A stretch of DNA of 64,000 bases from Amycolatopsis xylanica (GCF_900107045.1 NZ_FNON01000006.1:248001-312000), one strand, 5' to 3'. Positions 42,590 through 53,386 are shown, counted from the stretch's first letter. Translations and numbers: made by a program. The notes: generated from the sequence alone by a model not told the origin.

Positions 42590-43297
42590 ATGACTTACGA
42601 CTTCACCGGACTGCGCGCGGTGTTCATCAACGCCACGCTCAAACGATCGCCCGACCCGAGCAACACCGACGGGTTGATCGAAATCAGCAAGGGCATCATG
42701 GAGAAACACGGCGTCGGCGTCACCGTGCTGCGGGCGGCCGACCACGATATCGCGACCGGTGTCTGGCCGGACATGACCGAACACGGCGCGGCCACGGACG
42801 AGTGGCCGTCGCTGTACTCGAAGATCATGGACGCGCAGATACTGGTGCTGTGCGGGCCGATTTGGCTCGGTGACAACAGCTCCGTGATGAAGCGCGTCAT
42901 CGAACGCCTTTATGCCTGCTCCTCGCTGCTGAACGACGACGGCCAGTACGCCTTCTACGGCCGGGTCGGCGGCTGCCTGATCACCGGCAACGAGGACGGC
43001 GTCAAGCACTGCGCGATGAACGTACTCTACAGCCTGCAGCACCTCGGCTACACGATCTCGCCGCAGGCCGACGCCGGCTGGATCGGCGAGGCGGGCCCCG
43101 GGCCGTCCTATTTGGACCCGGGCTCCGGCGGGCCAGAGAACGACTTCACGAACCGCAACACCACGTTCATGACCTGGAACCTGCTGCACCTGGCCGCGAT
43201 GCTCAAGGCGGCGGGCGGCATCCCCGCGCACGGCAACCAGCGCGCGGCGTGGGACGCGGGCTGCCGCTTCGATTTCGAGAACCCCGAATACCGCTGA
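42590..43297 (+). CDS. NADPH-dependent FMN reductase / flavodoxin-fold protein
   Basis: 235 residues. Flavodoxin-like start (LRAVFINATLKRSPDPSNTD, FMN phosphate site), LVLCGPIWLGDNSSVMKRVI in the middle and VGGCLITGNEDGVKHCAMNV later, the pattern of the NADPH-dependent FMN reductase/WrbA-like group. ATG at 42590; an ATG seven codons upstream is possible. It may deliver reduced flavin or reduce quinones. No partner oxygenase is nearby. Confidence 0.82.
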   Translation: MTYDFTGLRAVFINATLKRSPDPSNTDGLIEISKGIMEKHGVGVTVLRAADHDIATGVWPDMTEHGAATDEWPSLYSKIMDAQILVLCGPIWLGDNSSVMKRVIERLYACSSLLNDDGQYAFYGRVGGCLITGNEDGVKHCAMNVLYSLQHLGYTISPQADAGWIGEAGPGPSYLDPGSGGPENDFTNRNTTFMTWNLLHLAAMLKAAGGIPAHGNQRAAWDAGCRFDFENPEYR

Positions 43298-43350
43298 CCT
43301 CGGCCGGGTGAAGCACGCAACCTTTCGGGCGGCCGGTACGTCTTGGGCAT

Positions 43351-44817
43351 ATGAGCTTGGACAGAAGGTCGTTCCTGCGGGTCGTGGGGGTGTCGGCGGC
43401 GGGGGCCGTCGCAGCGGCCTGCAGCACGCCGGAGTCCGGGCCGGCGGCGCCGACGTCAGGGGTGACGGCGGCGCCGAGCAGTAGCAAGGTCGTTCCGGCC
43501 GGGCCGCCCGACTGGGCGGCGTTGAAGGGGCGCTTGTCCGGAGGGTTGGTTCTGCCTGGCGAATCGGGGTTCGACCAGGTGAAACGGGGATTCAACACGC
43601 TGTACGACGGGCGCAAGCCCGCCGCCGTCGCCCAGTGCGCCAAGCCGGACGACGTGCGGGCCTGCGTCGAGGCGGCGGCCGGTCGGGTGCCGGTCGCCGC
43701 ACGCGCCGGCGGGCACAGCTACGCGGGGTATTCGACGCCGGACGGGGGTCTGGTCGTCGATCTGGCGAAGATGTCGCAAGTGGACGTTCAAGGTGACCGC
43801 GTGGTCATCGGGGCAGGGGCGAAGCTCAAGGACGTCTACGCGGCGGTGGGGAAAGCGGGCCGGTGCCTGCCGGCGGGCTCGTGCCCGAGTGTGGGGATCG
43901 CCGGGCTGACGCTCGGCGGCGGGCTCGGCGTGCTGGCCAGGAAATATGGGCTGACCTGCGATCATCTCGTGTCGGCTCAGGTCGTCACGGCCGACGGGCA
44001 GCTGCGGACGGCAAGCGCCGAATCGGAGCCGGACCTGTTCTGGGCACTGCGGGGTGGCGGTGGTGGCAACTTCGGGATCGTCACCTCGTTCACCTTCCGC
44101 ACCGATCCGGCGCCCGCCGTCACGGTCTTCTCGCTGCATTTCCCGGACGGCACGGCGGGGGTCGTGCTCGGGCCGTGGCAGGAGTGGATCGCGGGCGCGC
44201 CGCCGGAGCTGTGGTCGAACTTCGTGCTCGGCGGCGGGTCGAGGGTCCGCGTCGGCGGCACCTTCCTCGGCAGCGCCGCTCAGCTGGGGCAGCTGCTCGA
44301 CGACTTCGTCGCGCAGACCGGCACCCGGCAGACCTCGCGGCTGGTGAAGCCGATGGACTACCTCGGCGCCATGAAGTACTTCTCGGGCAGCGAGAGCAGG
44401 CAGACGTTCGTCGCCGCGTCGCGTGTCATCGGTGAACCGTTGGCAGAGCCCAAAAAACTCGTCGAACTCGCCAAGTACCCGGCGATCGACCTGCTCATCG
44501 ACTCGCTCGGCGGCGAGGTCGCCAAGCTCGCGCCGACGGACACGGCGTTCTGGCACCGCAAGGCGCTCGCGACCGTCCAGGTGTACTCGCAGGCCACGGC
44601 CCAGAACCACGACGAAGCGCAGAAGAACGTCAACGCCGTTGTCCAGGGGCTGGCCGGGATCGGCGCCTCGGGCGCCTACGTGAACTACATCGATCCCGGC
44701 CTGCCGGACTGGATGACCGCTTACTACGGCGACAACGTGCGCAAGCTGCGCGAAGTCGCGAAGAAGTACGACCCGGACAAGGTCTTCGGCTTCGCGCAGG
44801 CGATCACGCCTGCTTAG
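43351..44817 (+). CDS. Tat-exported berberine-bridge-type FAD oxidoreductase
   Basis: 488 residues. Twin-arginine signal (LDRRSFLRVVGVSAAG) ending in AAAC with Cys24, a lipobox, so probably a Tat-exported lipoprotein. FAD-binding PCMH domain: ARAGGHSYAGYS provides the His for 8-alpha linkage and PAGSCPSVGIAG the Cys for 6-S linkage, giving bicovalent flavin. The C-terminal BBE segment is NYIDPGLPDWMTAYYGDNVR. Such enzymes oxidise sugars, oligosaccharides or alkaloid-like metabolites with O2. Its last 4 bp overlap the convergent aldehyde dehydrogenase gene. Confidence 0.88.
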   Translation: MSLDRRSFLRVVGVSAAGAVAAACSTPESGPAAPTSGVTAAPSSSKVVPAGPPDWAALKGRLSGGLVLPGESGFDQVKRGFNTLYDGRKPAAVAQCAKPDDVRACVEAAAGRVPVAARAGGHSYAGYSTPDGGLVVDLAKMSQVDVQGDRVVIGAGAKLKDVYAAVGKAGRCLPAGSCPSVGIAGLTLGGGLGVLARKYGLTCDHLVSAQVVTADGQLRTASAESEPDLFWALRGGGGGNFGIVTSFTFRTDPAPAVTVFSLHFPDGTAGVVLGPWQEWIAGAPPELWSNFVLGGGSRVRVGGTFLGSAAQLGQLLDDFVAQTGTRQTSRLVKPMDYLGAMKYFSGSESRQTFVAASRVIGEPLAEPKKLVELAKYPAIDLLIDSLGGEVAKLAPTDTAFWHRKALATVQVYSQATAQNHDEAQKNVNAVVQGLAGIGASGAYVNYIDPGLPDWMTAYYGDNVRKLREVAKKYDPDKVFGFAQAITPA

Positions 44818-46259
44818 AGGTCGATGCCGGTGAAGACCGTCACCCGCTCCTCGGTGAGGTCGTGCATCGCCGCGAGCACACCCTCACGGCCGACGCCGGA
44901 GCCCTTGACGCCGCCGTACGGCATCTGGTCGGCCCGGTACGACGGGACGTCCCCGATGATCACCCCGCCGACCTCGAGCTCGGTCGACGCGTAGAACGCC
45001 AGGTGCACATCGCGGGTGAAAACCCCGGCCTGCAGCCCGTACGCGGAGTCGTTGACGGCCGCGAACGCCTCATCCACGCCGTCCACAATGGACACCGCGA
45101 GCACCGGCCCGAAGATCTCCTCCGACCACGCCTTCACCGAAGCGGGCACCTCGGTCAGCAGCGTCGGCTCGACGGTCGCGCCGTCGCGCTTGCCGCCGGT
45201 GAGCACCTTCGCGCCAGCGGCGACGGCCTCGTCGACCCACTCGATGATCCGCTCGGCGGCCGCCTCGTCGACGACAGGGCCGACGTCCACGTTGGTGTCA
45301 TACGGGTCGCCGGTCTGCTGTGCCTGCACGGCTTCCAGCAGCGCGGGCACGAATTCATCGGCCACCGCGCTCTCGACGATCACCCGTTGCACCGCGATGC
45401 ACGACTGGCCTGCCTGGTAGTTGCCGAAGGTCGCGATGCGATGCGCGGCGCCTTCGACGTCCGGCCAATCGCGCAGGACCACGGCCGCCGCGTTGCCGCC
45501 GAGTTCGAGCACCACATGCTTGCGGGGCGCCGCGTCCGCCAGCGACCAGCCGACCGGCCCGGACCCGGTGAACGAGACGACGGGTAGCCGAGGATCGGCG
45601 ACCAGCGCGGACGTCTCGGCGTTTCCCAAGGGCAGCACGGAAAAAGCGCCCTCGGGCAGCTCGGTCTCCGCCAGGATCTCGCCGAGGATCAACGCGGACA
45701 ACGGCGTGCGCGGCGCGGGTTTGACGATGATCGGCGCGCCGACGGCCAGCGACGGCGCGACCTTGTGCGCCACCAGGTTCAGCGGGAAGTTGAACGGCGC
45801 GATCCCCAGCACCGGCCCGCGCGGGATCCGCCGCGTGATCGCCATCCGGCCCTCACCGGCCGCGTCGGTGTCGAGCCGCTGGATGTCACCGGTGAACCGG
45901 CGCGCCTCCTCGGCGGCGATCCGGAACACCGAGACCGCCCGCCGCACCTCGGCTTCCGCCCATTTGAACGGTTTGCCGTTTTCGGCCGTGATCACCTCGG
46001 CGAGCTCTTCGGACCGCTCCCGCAACCGCCGTGAGACATGATCGAGCGCCCCGGCCCGCAGATGCGCGGCCGACCGGCGGAACTCCTTCGCGACCGAAAC
46101 CGCGGCCGCGACCGCTCTCTCGACCTGCTCCGGCCCCGGGACCGCGACGGTCGCGACCTCGCTGCCGTCGAACGGGTGATTCACGACGATCGTGCTGGCG
46201 CCCTGCTCCGGGCGCCCGGCGATCCAGGCTGGCCGCGGTTCCGGGGTGATCATGTCCAT
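44814..46259 (-). CDS. NAD(P)-dependent aldehyde dehydrogenase
   Basis: 481 residues. ALDH motifs: GPVLGIAPFNFPLNLVAHKV, coenzyme site SFTGSGPVGWSLAD, catalytic Glu in LELGGNAAAVV and nucleophile Cys in YQAGQSCIAVQR, C-terminal PYGGVKGSGVGREG. ATG at 46259 chosen; the open frame extends far upstream through the palindrome and antisense to the alcohol dehydrogenase, which is a shadow. The alcohol dehydrogenase gene lies just upstream on the same strand, so the two could oxidise an alcohol through its aldehyde to an acid. Substrate unknown. Confidence 0.92.
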   Translation of the reverse strand: MDMITPEPRPAWIAGRPEQGASTIVVNHPFDGSEVATVAVPGPEQVERAVAAAVSVAKEFRRSAAHLRAGALDHVSRRLRERSEELAEVITAENGKPFKWAEAEVRRAVSVFRIAAEEARRFTGDIQRLDTDAAGEGRMAITRRIPRGPVLGIAPFNFPLNLVAHKVAPSLAVGAPIIVKPAPRTPLSALILGEILAETELPEGAFSVLPLGNAETSALVADPRLPVVSFTGSGPVGWSLADAAPRKHVVLELGGNAAAVVLRDWPDVEGAAHRIATFGNYQAGQSCIAVQRVIVESAVADEFVPALLEAVQAQQTGDPYDTNVDVGPVVDEAAAERIIEWVDEAVAAGAKVLTGGKRDGATVEPTLLTEVPASVKAWSEEIFGPVLAVSIVDGVDEAFAAVNDSAYGLQAGVFTRDVHLAFYASTELEVGGVIIGDVPSYRADQMPYGGVKGSGVGREGVLAAMHDLTEERVTVFTGIDL

Positions 46260-46320
46260 GCGTACCAAGGTATTCCGGCCGGGTCTCGCCAGTGTGAACA
46301 CCCACCCGGTCGGGTGCATG

Positions 46321-46366
46321 GTCGTGAGTGTTCCGGCCGGTTCTAACCGGCCGGAACACTCACGAC
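46321..46366. repeat. second palindrome family, copy 2 (perfect)
   Basis: 46-nt perfect palindrome: 22-bp arms beginning GTCGTGAGTGTTCCGGCCGG and a 2-nt centre CT. It matches the repeat at 29165-29208 over 44 positions with few differences. It lies downstream of the alcohol dehydrogenase stop (minus strand) and upstream of the aldehyde dehydrogenase start, so it may terminate the former. Confidence 0.85.
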
Positions 46367-46369
46367 TAC

Positions 46370-47404
46370 CTAGAACTTGATCGCGACCTTGAGCGCTTCG
46401 CGGTTCGCCATCGCCTGGTACCCGGCGGGTACGTCTTCGATGCCGATCGTGCGGTCGAACACCTTGCCCGGCTGGTACTTGCCGTCGAGCACGTCGCCCA
46501 TCAGCTCCGGGATGTAGTGCCGCGCCGGCGCGACGCCACCGGTGATCGTGATGTTGTTGCGGAAGACGTACGGGCCGATCGGGCCCTCTTCGTACTGGGG
46601 CACGCCGACGCGGCTGATCGTGCCGCCCGCGCGGACCGAGCCGACGCCCATCTCGAACGCGGGCTTCGTGCCGACGCACTCGAGCACCGCGTGGGTGCCC
46701 TGGCCGCCGGTGAGCTCGCGGACGCGGGCGATGCCTTCCTCGCCGCGCTCGGAGACGACGTCCGTCGCGCCGAACTCGCGGCCGAGGTTGGTGCGCGCCT
46801 CGTGGCGGCCCATCAGGACGATGCGCTCGGCGCCGAGACGCTTCGCCGCGAGTACCGCCGAGAGGCCGACCGCGCCGTCGCCGACGACCGTGACCGTCGT
46901 GCGCTCGTTGACGCCCGCCGTCACCGCGGCGTGGTGGCCGGTCGAGAAGACGTCGGAGAGGGTGAGCATCGAAGCGAGCAGGTCCTCGTCCTCGGTGTGC
47001 GGCAGCTTGACGAGCGTGCCGTCGGCCTGCGGGACGCGGACGGCCTCGCCCTGGCCGCCGTCGACGTGCTTCGACCCCCAGAAACCGCCGTTGCGGCACG
47101 AGGTGTGCAGGCCTTCTCGGCAGAACTCGCAGGTGTTGTCGGAGTAGACGAACGGCGCGACGACCAGGTCGCCCTTCTTGACGGTGCCGACCTCGGACCC
47201 GGCTTCCTCGACGATGCCGAGGAACTCGTGGCCGATCCGCTTGCCGCGGTCGGTGGCGGGCATGTCCGAGTAGGGCCACAGGTCGCTGCCGCAGATACAG
47301 GAGCGCACGACGCGCACCACGGCGTCGGTCGGGGCCTCGACCTTGGGGTCGGGCACCTCTTCGACGCGCACGTCGCCGGCACCGTAGATGACTGTCGCTC
47401 GCAT
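46370..47404 (-). CDS. zinc-dependent alcohol dehydrogenase
   Basis: 344-residue MDR-superfamily enzyme. Catalytic zinc ligands in SCICGSDLW and GHEFLGIVEEAG; NAD(P)-binding VTVVGDGAVGLSAVLAAKRLG. The structural-zinc lobe reads SDNTCEFCREGLHTSC, in which the first of the four usual Cys positions is Asp. ATG at 47404. Divergent from guaA with a 208-bp gap that should contain both promoters; no clear structure is seen there. Likely acts with the downstream aldehyde dehydrogenase. Confidence 0.92.
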   Translation of the reverse strand: MRATVIYGAGDVRVEEVPDPKVEAPTDAVVRVVRSCICGSDLWPYSDMPATDRGKRIGHEFLGIVEEAGSEVGTVKKGDLVVAPFVYSDNTCEFCREGLHTSCRNGGFWGSKHVDGGQGEAVRVPQADGTLVKLPHTEDEDLLASMLTLSDVFSTGHHAAVTAGVNERTTVTVVGDGAVGLSAVLAAKRLGAERIVLMGRHEARTNLGREFGATDVVSERGEEGIARVRELTGGQGTHAVLECVGTKPAFEMGVGSVRAGGTISRVGVPQYEEGPIGPYVFRNNITITGGVAPARHYIPELMGDVLDGKYQPGKVFDRTIGIEDVPAGYQAMANREALKVAIKF

Positions 47405-47612
47405 GGGGCTCCTTTCGTGGTGGGTCCTCTTAAGTGGAGTCCCGGCGGGAGTGATTCATTCCTACCCCAGCATGTGTCGCCGCACACGACCGCGCGACCC
47501 GAAGCGGAACCTACTGTCACCTCGGTGGGCACCCGGCCAAACCCCGTGCGGGCGTGGCGCGGCTCACCTGGGACGATGGACCCACAGCGTGCCGTTGTCT
47601 AGGAGGTAGTAG

Positions 47613-49169
<1,557 letters not shown>

Positions 49170-49178
49170 GACCGAAAG

Positions 49179-49212
49179 AAAGGCCCCCGGGTGAGGGAAC
49201 CCGGGGGCCTTT
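49179..49212 (+). terminator. terminator after guaA
   Basis: 14-bp perfect stem AAAGGCCCCCGGGT / ACCCGGGGGCCTTT with a 6-nt loop, starting 9 bp after the guaA stop. The A-run on its left side lets it work for the convergent membrane-protein gene as well. Confidence 0.85.
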
Positions 49213-49236
49213 CCGTTTTGAGTGGCGTCAGTGCGG

Positions 49237-49467
49237 CTACCGCTTGGGCCGCAGCGACGCGCCCAGCAGCACCAGCCCGACGAACACCGCCACCCCGGCG
49301 ATCAGCCAGCGGAAGTCGAAGTTCGGCAGCCAGGACGAGCCGTCACCGAGCACGAACCCGGAGACCATCAGCGTCAGCAGCCCGAAGACGAAGGCGACCA
49401 GGTCCAGCCCGCGGCGTGGCTTCTTCTCGACCTGCGGCTCGTCGTACGTGTACTCGTTCTCAGCCAC
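49237..49467 (-). CDS. small two-helix membrane protein
   Basis: 76 residues. A charged cytoplasmic start (ENEYTYDEPQVEKKPRRG) is followed by two membrane segments (about 23-43 and 52-70) and a basic RPKR end. GTG at 49467 overlaps the stop of the PspC gene by 8 bp, so it is translated with it. Probably an accessory subunit of the PspC-type envelope-stress module. No known family recognised. Confidence 0.72.
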   Translation of the reverse strand: MAENEYTYDEPQVEKKPRRGLDLVAFVFGLLTLMVSGFVLGDGSSWLPNFDFRWLIAGVAVFVGLVLLGASLRPKR

Positions 49468-50725
49468 GGGACACCTCCACGTCACCGGCACCGTTGTCGA
49501 CTTCCAGGTGGATCTGCAGCCCGCCGGCCCCGTCGGTGCCGTTGTCGGAACCGGTGATCGCCCGCTGGCCGACGCCCTGGGCGTGCTTGGTCAGGCAGTC
49601 GCTGCGGCCCGCGTTGGACTTACAGCTGTAGGTCACGTCCGCCGTCGCGGGCAGCAGCACGGTGGTGTTGCCCGCGCCGTTGCTGACCTTGACCGTCACC
49701 GGGTGATCGGCGGTCAGGTTGCGGAAGTCGAGATCGATGTTGCCAGCCGAGTGCTGGTACACCGACTTGAGTTCGGCCGCCGTGGTCGGCGAATCGGTGA
49801 GGTCGCCGTAGCCGCCCTGGTACTGGTTGAACGGGACGACCGTGATGGCCATGCCGACGATCGACAGCGGAATGGCGAGGCCGATCAGGCCGCGGCCACC
49901 GCCGACGAACGAGCCGATGAGCAGCCCGAGGCCGACCACGCCGAGCGTCAGCCCGATGATGTGCTGCAGCGAGAAGTAGCTCTCACCGCTCATGTTCAGC
50001 GCGACCCCGGTGCCTGCGGTCAGCAGCGCGACGCCGAAGGTGATCAGGCCGACCTTGGTCTTCGGGCGCGGCTGGCGGACTGGCGGCTGAACGGGCGGCG
50101 GCGCGTGCTCGACGACCGGCCTCGGCTCGGGCAGGTCCCAGCCTTTCGGCTCGGCGGCCAGCGGGTCCCACGAGGCAGGCGCGGCGGCGCTGGTCGGCAT
50201 CGCGGTGGTGGTGTCCGACATGGAGAACGACGCTTCGGCGCCGGCGGGCACCGGGCCGGTCCACGCGGCGGGGCGGTTGAACTGGCCGCGGTTGCGGTGC
50301 AGCAGGTAGAGCGCGGCGATCGCCAGCGCGTAGCCGAGAATCCCGCTGCCGCCGAACCAGTCGCCGCTGAGCGACCAGCCCGTGGTCGGGAACAGCGCGA
50401 TGATCAGCACCACGGTGAACCCGGTCGAGGTCGTGCTGTAGCCGCGCCCGATCATGCTCTCGAACGCGGAGACCTGGTCGCGCTCGTCCGGGAAGAACAG
50501 CCAGCCGAGCAGGTAGAGCACCAGGCCGACGCCGCCGAACACGGTCGTGGCGACCAGCGCCACCCGCACGACCACCGGGTCGAGGCCGTAGCGGTTGCCG
50601 ATACCGGCTGCCACGCCCGCGATCTTGCGGCCTTCGACCGGCCTGCGTGGTCTGCTGGCCACGAAGTCTTTGACTGTCTCTTCGAAGCCGACGTGCGGCT
50701 TCTGTGTCTGCGTCTCGCCACTCAT
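49460..50725 (-). CDS. PspC-domain membrane protein with LiaF-like C-terminus
   Basis: 421 residues. N-terminal PspC domain (about 30-85; RKIAGVAAGIGNRYGLDPVV, GGVGLVLYLLGWLFFPDE). Further membrane segments at about 100-140 and 225-310. The C-terminal ~110 residues are a beta-rich soluble domain (VKVSNGAGNTTVLLPATADV, LEVDNGAGDVEVSRG), like the toast-rack/LiaF-type domains, with two Cys (YSCKSNAGRSDC). Divergent, 136 bp away, is a PspC-domain sensor kinase with its response regulator. Likely the effector or regulator arm of a membrane-stress circuit. Confidence 0.85.
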   Translation of the reverse strand: MSGETQTQKPHVGFEETVKDFVASRPRRPVEGRKIAGVAAGIGNRYGLDPVVVRVALVATTVFGGVGLVLYLLGWLFFPDERDQVSAFESMIGRGYSTTSTGFTVVLIIALFPTTGWSLSGDWFGGSGILGYALAIAALYLLHRNRGQFNRPAAWTGPVPAGAEASFSMSDTTTAMPTSAAAPASWDPLAAEPKGWDLPEPRPVVEHAPPPVQPPVRQPRPKTKVGLITFGVALLTAGTGVALNMSGESYFSLQHIIGLTLGVVGLGLLIGSFVGGGRGLIGLAIPLSIVGMAITVVPFNQYQGGYGDLTDSPTTAAELKSVYQHSAGNIDLDFRNLTADHPVTVKVSNGAGNTTVLLPATADVTYSCKSNAGRSDCLTKHAQGVGQRAITGSDNGTDGAGGLQIHLEVDNGAGDVEVSRG

Positions 50726-50861
50726 GGTGAAAATGATGCGTCACTGGTGCGGGCCCCCACATCGGGGAACGACCCTGAGTTGTCCCTGACCAGCCGATCG
50801 GGGGTCCATCGGTGGGGCTGGCACGACCGACCCTGAAATGCCTGGATCGGGGGCTTCCCTG

Positions 50862-52187
50862 ATGAATCCGGGCGCACGCCGTGTGACCATGGGTGACGTG
50901 GAACAGCAGGAGATCCAGCCAGAGGCGCCGGCCGCGGTCATGGTCGGGCCCGACGGGCAGCCCAAGATGTACCGGCGCCGGTCCGGCCGCGCGCTGGCCG
51001 GTGTCGCGGGCGGGCTCGCCGATCATCTCGGCGCCAAGGTGCTGTGGGTGCGGCTCGGGTTCGCGATCTTCGCGGCGCTCGGCGGCATGGGCCTGCTGGC
51101 GTACGGCCTGCTCTGGGTGTTCGCGCCGCAGGAGACCGAAGAGAGCGCCGCCCGGCACGAGCAGCCGCCCAAGGAACGCCAGCAGGCGTTCGGGCTGATG
51201 GCGCTCGGCGCCGGCCTGACGGTCGCGGGCGGCACGGTGACCGGCGCGATCAGCGGCTGGGTCGCGGTGCCGCTGGCGCTGGCGCTGATCGGTGCGGCGG
51301 TCGTCTGGCGTGAGGCCGACGAGTCGCAGCGGCGGCGGTGGCGTGACGGCGCCAAGGACGGTTTCGTCGGCGCGCTGTTCGGTGGCGGTGGCTGGTCGGC
51401 CGCGGTCCGGATCCTCGCGGGCGTCGCGCTGGTGATGACCGGTATCGGCGTCGTCGTGCTGCGCGACAGCAGCTTCGACCAGGTCCAGTTCGCGCTGATC
51501 GCGGTGATCGCGACGCTGATCGGCGTCGCGGTGCTGACGATCCCGTTCTGGCTGCGGATGGTCCGTGACCTGTCCGACGAGCGCAAGGCGCGCATCCGCA
51601 CCGACGAGCGCGCCGAGATCGCCGCGCACCTGCACGACTCCGTGTTGCAAACGCTTGCGCTGATCCAGAAGCAGGCCGACTCGCCCCGCGAGGTCGCCAG
51701 GCTCGCGCGTGGTCAAGAGCGTGAGCTCAGGGCCTGGCTCTACGGTCCGTCCGGCTACGGCAAGCCCGCCGAGTCCGCGCCGAACGGCCGGTTCTCCGAG
51801 GCGCTCGCGGCCGCGTGCGGCGAGGTCGAAGACACGTTCGCCATCTCGGTGCAGCAGGTCGTCGTCGGTGAGGCCGATCTCGACGAGCCGCTGATCGCGC
51901 TGGTGCAGGCGGCGCGCGAGTCGATCGTCAACGCGGCCAAGCACGCGGGTGTCGAAGAGGTTAGTGTTTATGCCGAGGTCGAGCCGACCGCGGTGACGGT
52001 GTTCGTGCGTGACCGGGGCAAGGGCTTCGACCCCGATGTCGTGCCGGAGGACCGGCATGGCGTCGCCGACTCGATCCGGGGCAGGATGGAGCGCAACGGC
52101 GGCAGCTGCCGGATCAAGACAGCGCCCGGCGAAGGCACCGAGGTACAGCTGGAAATGCCGATGAAGGCGACTAGGGGAGCAGCGTGA
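50862..52187 (+). CDS. PspC-domain sensor histidine kinase
   Basis: 441 residues. PspC domain (about 40-95; RRRSGRALAGVAGGLADHLG, GLLAYGLLWVFAPQE), about four more membrane segments (to about 235), then a HisKA_3 dimerisation helix with phospho-His in AEIAAHLHDSVLQTLALIQK and a HATPase_c domain (ESIVNAAKHAGVEEVSVY; RDRGKGFDPD). ATG at 50862 has GGGGG nine bases upstream; ATG codons at 50838 and 50889 are alternatives. Coupled (GTGA) to the response regulator gene. PspC as sensory input suggests response to membrane disturbance. Confidence 0.9.
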   Translation: MNPGARRVTMGDVEQQEIQPEAPAAVMVGPDGQPKMYRRRSGRALAGVAGGLADHLGAKVLWVRLGFAIFAALGGMGLLAYGLLWVFAPQETEESAARHEQPPKERQQAFGLMALGAGLTVAGGTVTGAISGWVAVPLALALIGAAVVWREADESQRRRWRDGAKDGFVGALFGGGGWSAAVRILAGVALVMTGIGVVVLRDSSFDQVQFALIAVIATLIGVAVLTIPFWLRMVRDLSDERKARIRTDERAEIAAHLHDSVLQTLALIQKQADSPREVARLARGQERELRAWLYGPSGYGKPAESAPNGRFSEALAAACGEVEDTFAISVQQVVVGEADLDEPLIALVQAARESIVNAAKHAGVEEVSVYAEVEPTAVTVFVRDRGKGFDPDVVPEDRHGVADSIRGRMERNGGSCRIKTAPGEGTEVQLEMPMKATRGAA

Positions 52188-52858
52188 CGGAGAGCCAGCA
52201 GACGCGGGAACCGGTCAAGGTATTCCTGGTCGACGACCACGCGCTGTTCCGCGCCGGGGTGCGCACCGAGCTCGACTCGATCACCGACGAGATCCAGGTG
52301 GTCGGCGAGGCCGGTTCCGTCGCCGAGGCGGTGGCGGGCATCGTCCGCACCAACCCGCAGGTCGTCCTTCTCGACGTCCACATGCCCGACGGCGGTGGCG
52401 CCGAGGTGCTCAAGCGGGTCCGTCCCGAGCTGCCGGACGTCGTCTTCCTCGCGCTCTCGGTCTCCGACGCGGCCGAGGACGTCATCGCGGTCATCCGTGC
52501 GGGCGCCCGCGGCTACGTCACCAAGACCATCTCGTCGAAGGAACTCGTGCGCGCGGTCGTCCGGGTGTCCGACGGCGACGCCGTGTTCTCACCGCGCCTG
52601 GCCGGCTTCGTGCTGGACGCGTTCGCCGACCGTCCCGGCTCGGCCCCGATCAGCGACCCGGACCTCGACCTGCTCACGCCCCGCGAGCGCGACGTGCTGC
52701 GCCTGCTCGCGCGTGGCTACGCGTACAAGGAGATCGCGTCCGAGCTGTTCATCTCGGTGAAGACGGTCGAGACCCACGTCTCGAGTGTCCTGCGCAAAAC
52801 GCAGCTCTCGAACCGCTACGAGCTGTCTCGCTGGGCCTCGGACCGGCGTCTCGTCTAA
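52184..52858 (+). CDS. NarL/LuxR-family response regulator
   Basis: 224 residues. Receiver with acidic pair in VFLVDDHALFRAG, phospho-Asp in VVLLDVHMPDGGG and conserved Lys (GYVTKTISS). LuxR HTH at the C-terminus (LTPRERDVLRLLARGYAYKE, SVKTVETHVSSVLRKTQLSN). Unlike the BldM protein in this window all phosphorylation residues are intact. GTG start overlaps the kinase stop; stop overlaps a convergent PPOX gene by 4 bp. It probably regulates the divergent PspC operon. Confidence 0.93.
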   Translation: MTESQQTREPVKVFLVDDHALFRAGVRTELDSITDEIQVVGEAGSVAEAVAGIVRTNPQVVLLDVHMPDGGGAEVLKRVRPELPDVVFLALSVSDAAEDVIAVIRAGARGYVTKTISSKELVRAVVRVSDGDAVFSPRLAGFVLDAFADRPGSAPISDPDLDLLTPRERDVLRLLARGYAYKEIASELFISVKTVETHVSSVLRKTQLSNRYELSRWASDRRLV

Positions 52859-53244
52859 ACCGAGAACTGGGTGATCTTGTGCGGGGTCACCCGCACGATC
52901 ATCCGCAGCTTCTCCTCGGCCTCCTCGGGTGGATCCTGCCCGAGGTACTTGTGGGAAAGCTTGGCGGGCAAGGTCTTTTCGGGATCCTCGATCAGCTCGG
53001 CGGTCCCGCGGATGTCCACCGACCGATACGGATTGTCCTTGTCGGACACGGTCAGGCTGATCCGCGGGTCCCGCCGCAGATTCCGCACCTTCCGCCGATC
53101 GGCGAGCGACGAGAACACCACGGCGTCCCCATCCGTCCCGATCCACACCAGCGACGTATGCGGCGACCCATCCGCATCCAGCGTGGCCACAGTCGCGAAG
53201 TTCTTGCCGTCCAACAACTTTTGCGTCGTCTCGTCAAACCCCAT
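52855..53244 (-). CDS. PPOX-class F420-dependent or FMN-binding oxidoreductase
   Basis: 129-residue split-barrel flavin/deazaflavin reductase. NFATVATLDADGSPHTSLVW at the N-terminus and DRRKVRNLRRDPRISLTVSD are the cofactor-phosphate pattern of the actinobacterial F420-binding PPOX group, ending VRVTPHKITQF. Whether F420 or FMN is bound cannot be settled from sequence. ATG at 53244. Upstream lies palindrome copy D. Confidence 0.85.
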   Translation of the reverse strand: MGFDETTQKLLDGKNFATVATLDADGSPHTSLVWIGTDGDAVVFSSLADRRKVRNLRRDPRISLTVSDKDNPYRSVDIRGTAELIEDPEKTLPAKLSHKYLGQDPPEEAEEKLRMIVRVTPHKITQFSV

Positions 53245-53290
53245 ACCACCCAGAACCCACCCACCCCCCCAATCCCTTCCCGATCTTGGG

Positions 53291-53382
53291 AAAAAAATCC
53301 CAATGTGGCATTGGTCAGGTTTCAGGCCGCCAATGTGGCTTTCGTCAGGTCAAAGCTGACGAAAGCCACATTGGGATTTTTT
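53291..53382. repeat. dispersed three-unit palindromic element, copy D
   Basis: Same orientation as copy B: A7, unit CCCAATGTGGCATTGGTCAG (53299-53318), spacer GTTTCAGGCCG, 45-nt hairpin (53330-53374; 19-bp CTTTCG-type arms, loop GTCAAAG), T6. It lies after the stop of the minus-strand EamA gene and upstream of the minus-strand PPOX gene. Confidence 0.9.
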
Positions 53383-53386
53383 CAGC

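Noticed and set aside
44814..47279. A single 821-residue protein joining aldehyde dehydrogenase to upstream sequence
   Set aside because: The upstream ~340 codons are a shadow of the alcohol dehydrogenase gene and pass through a perfect palindrome; the dehydrogenase begins at 46259.
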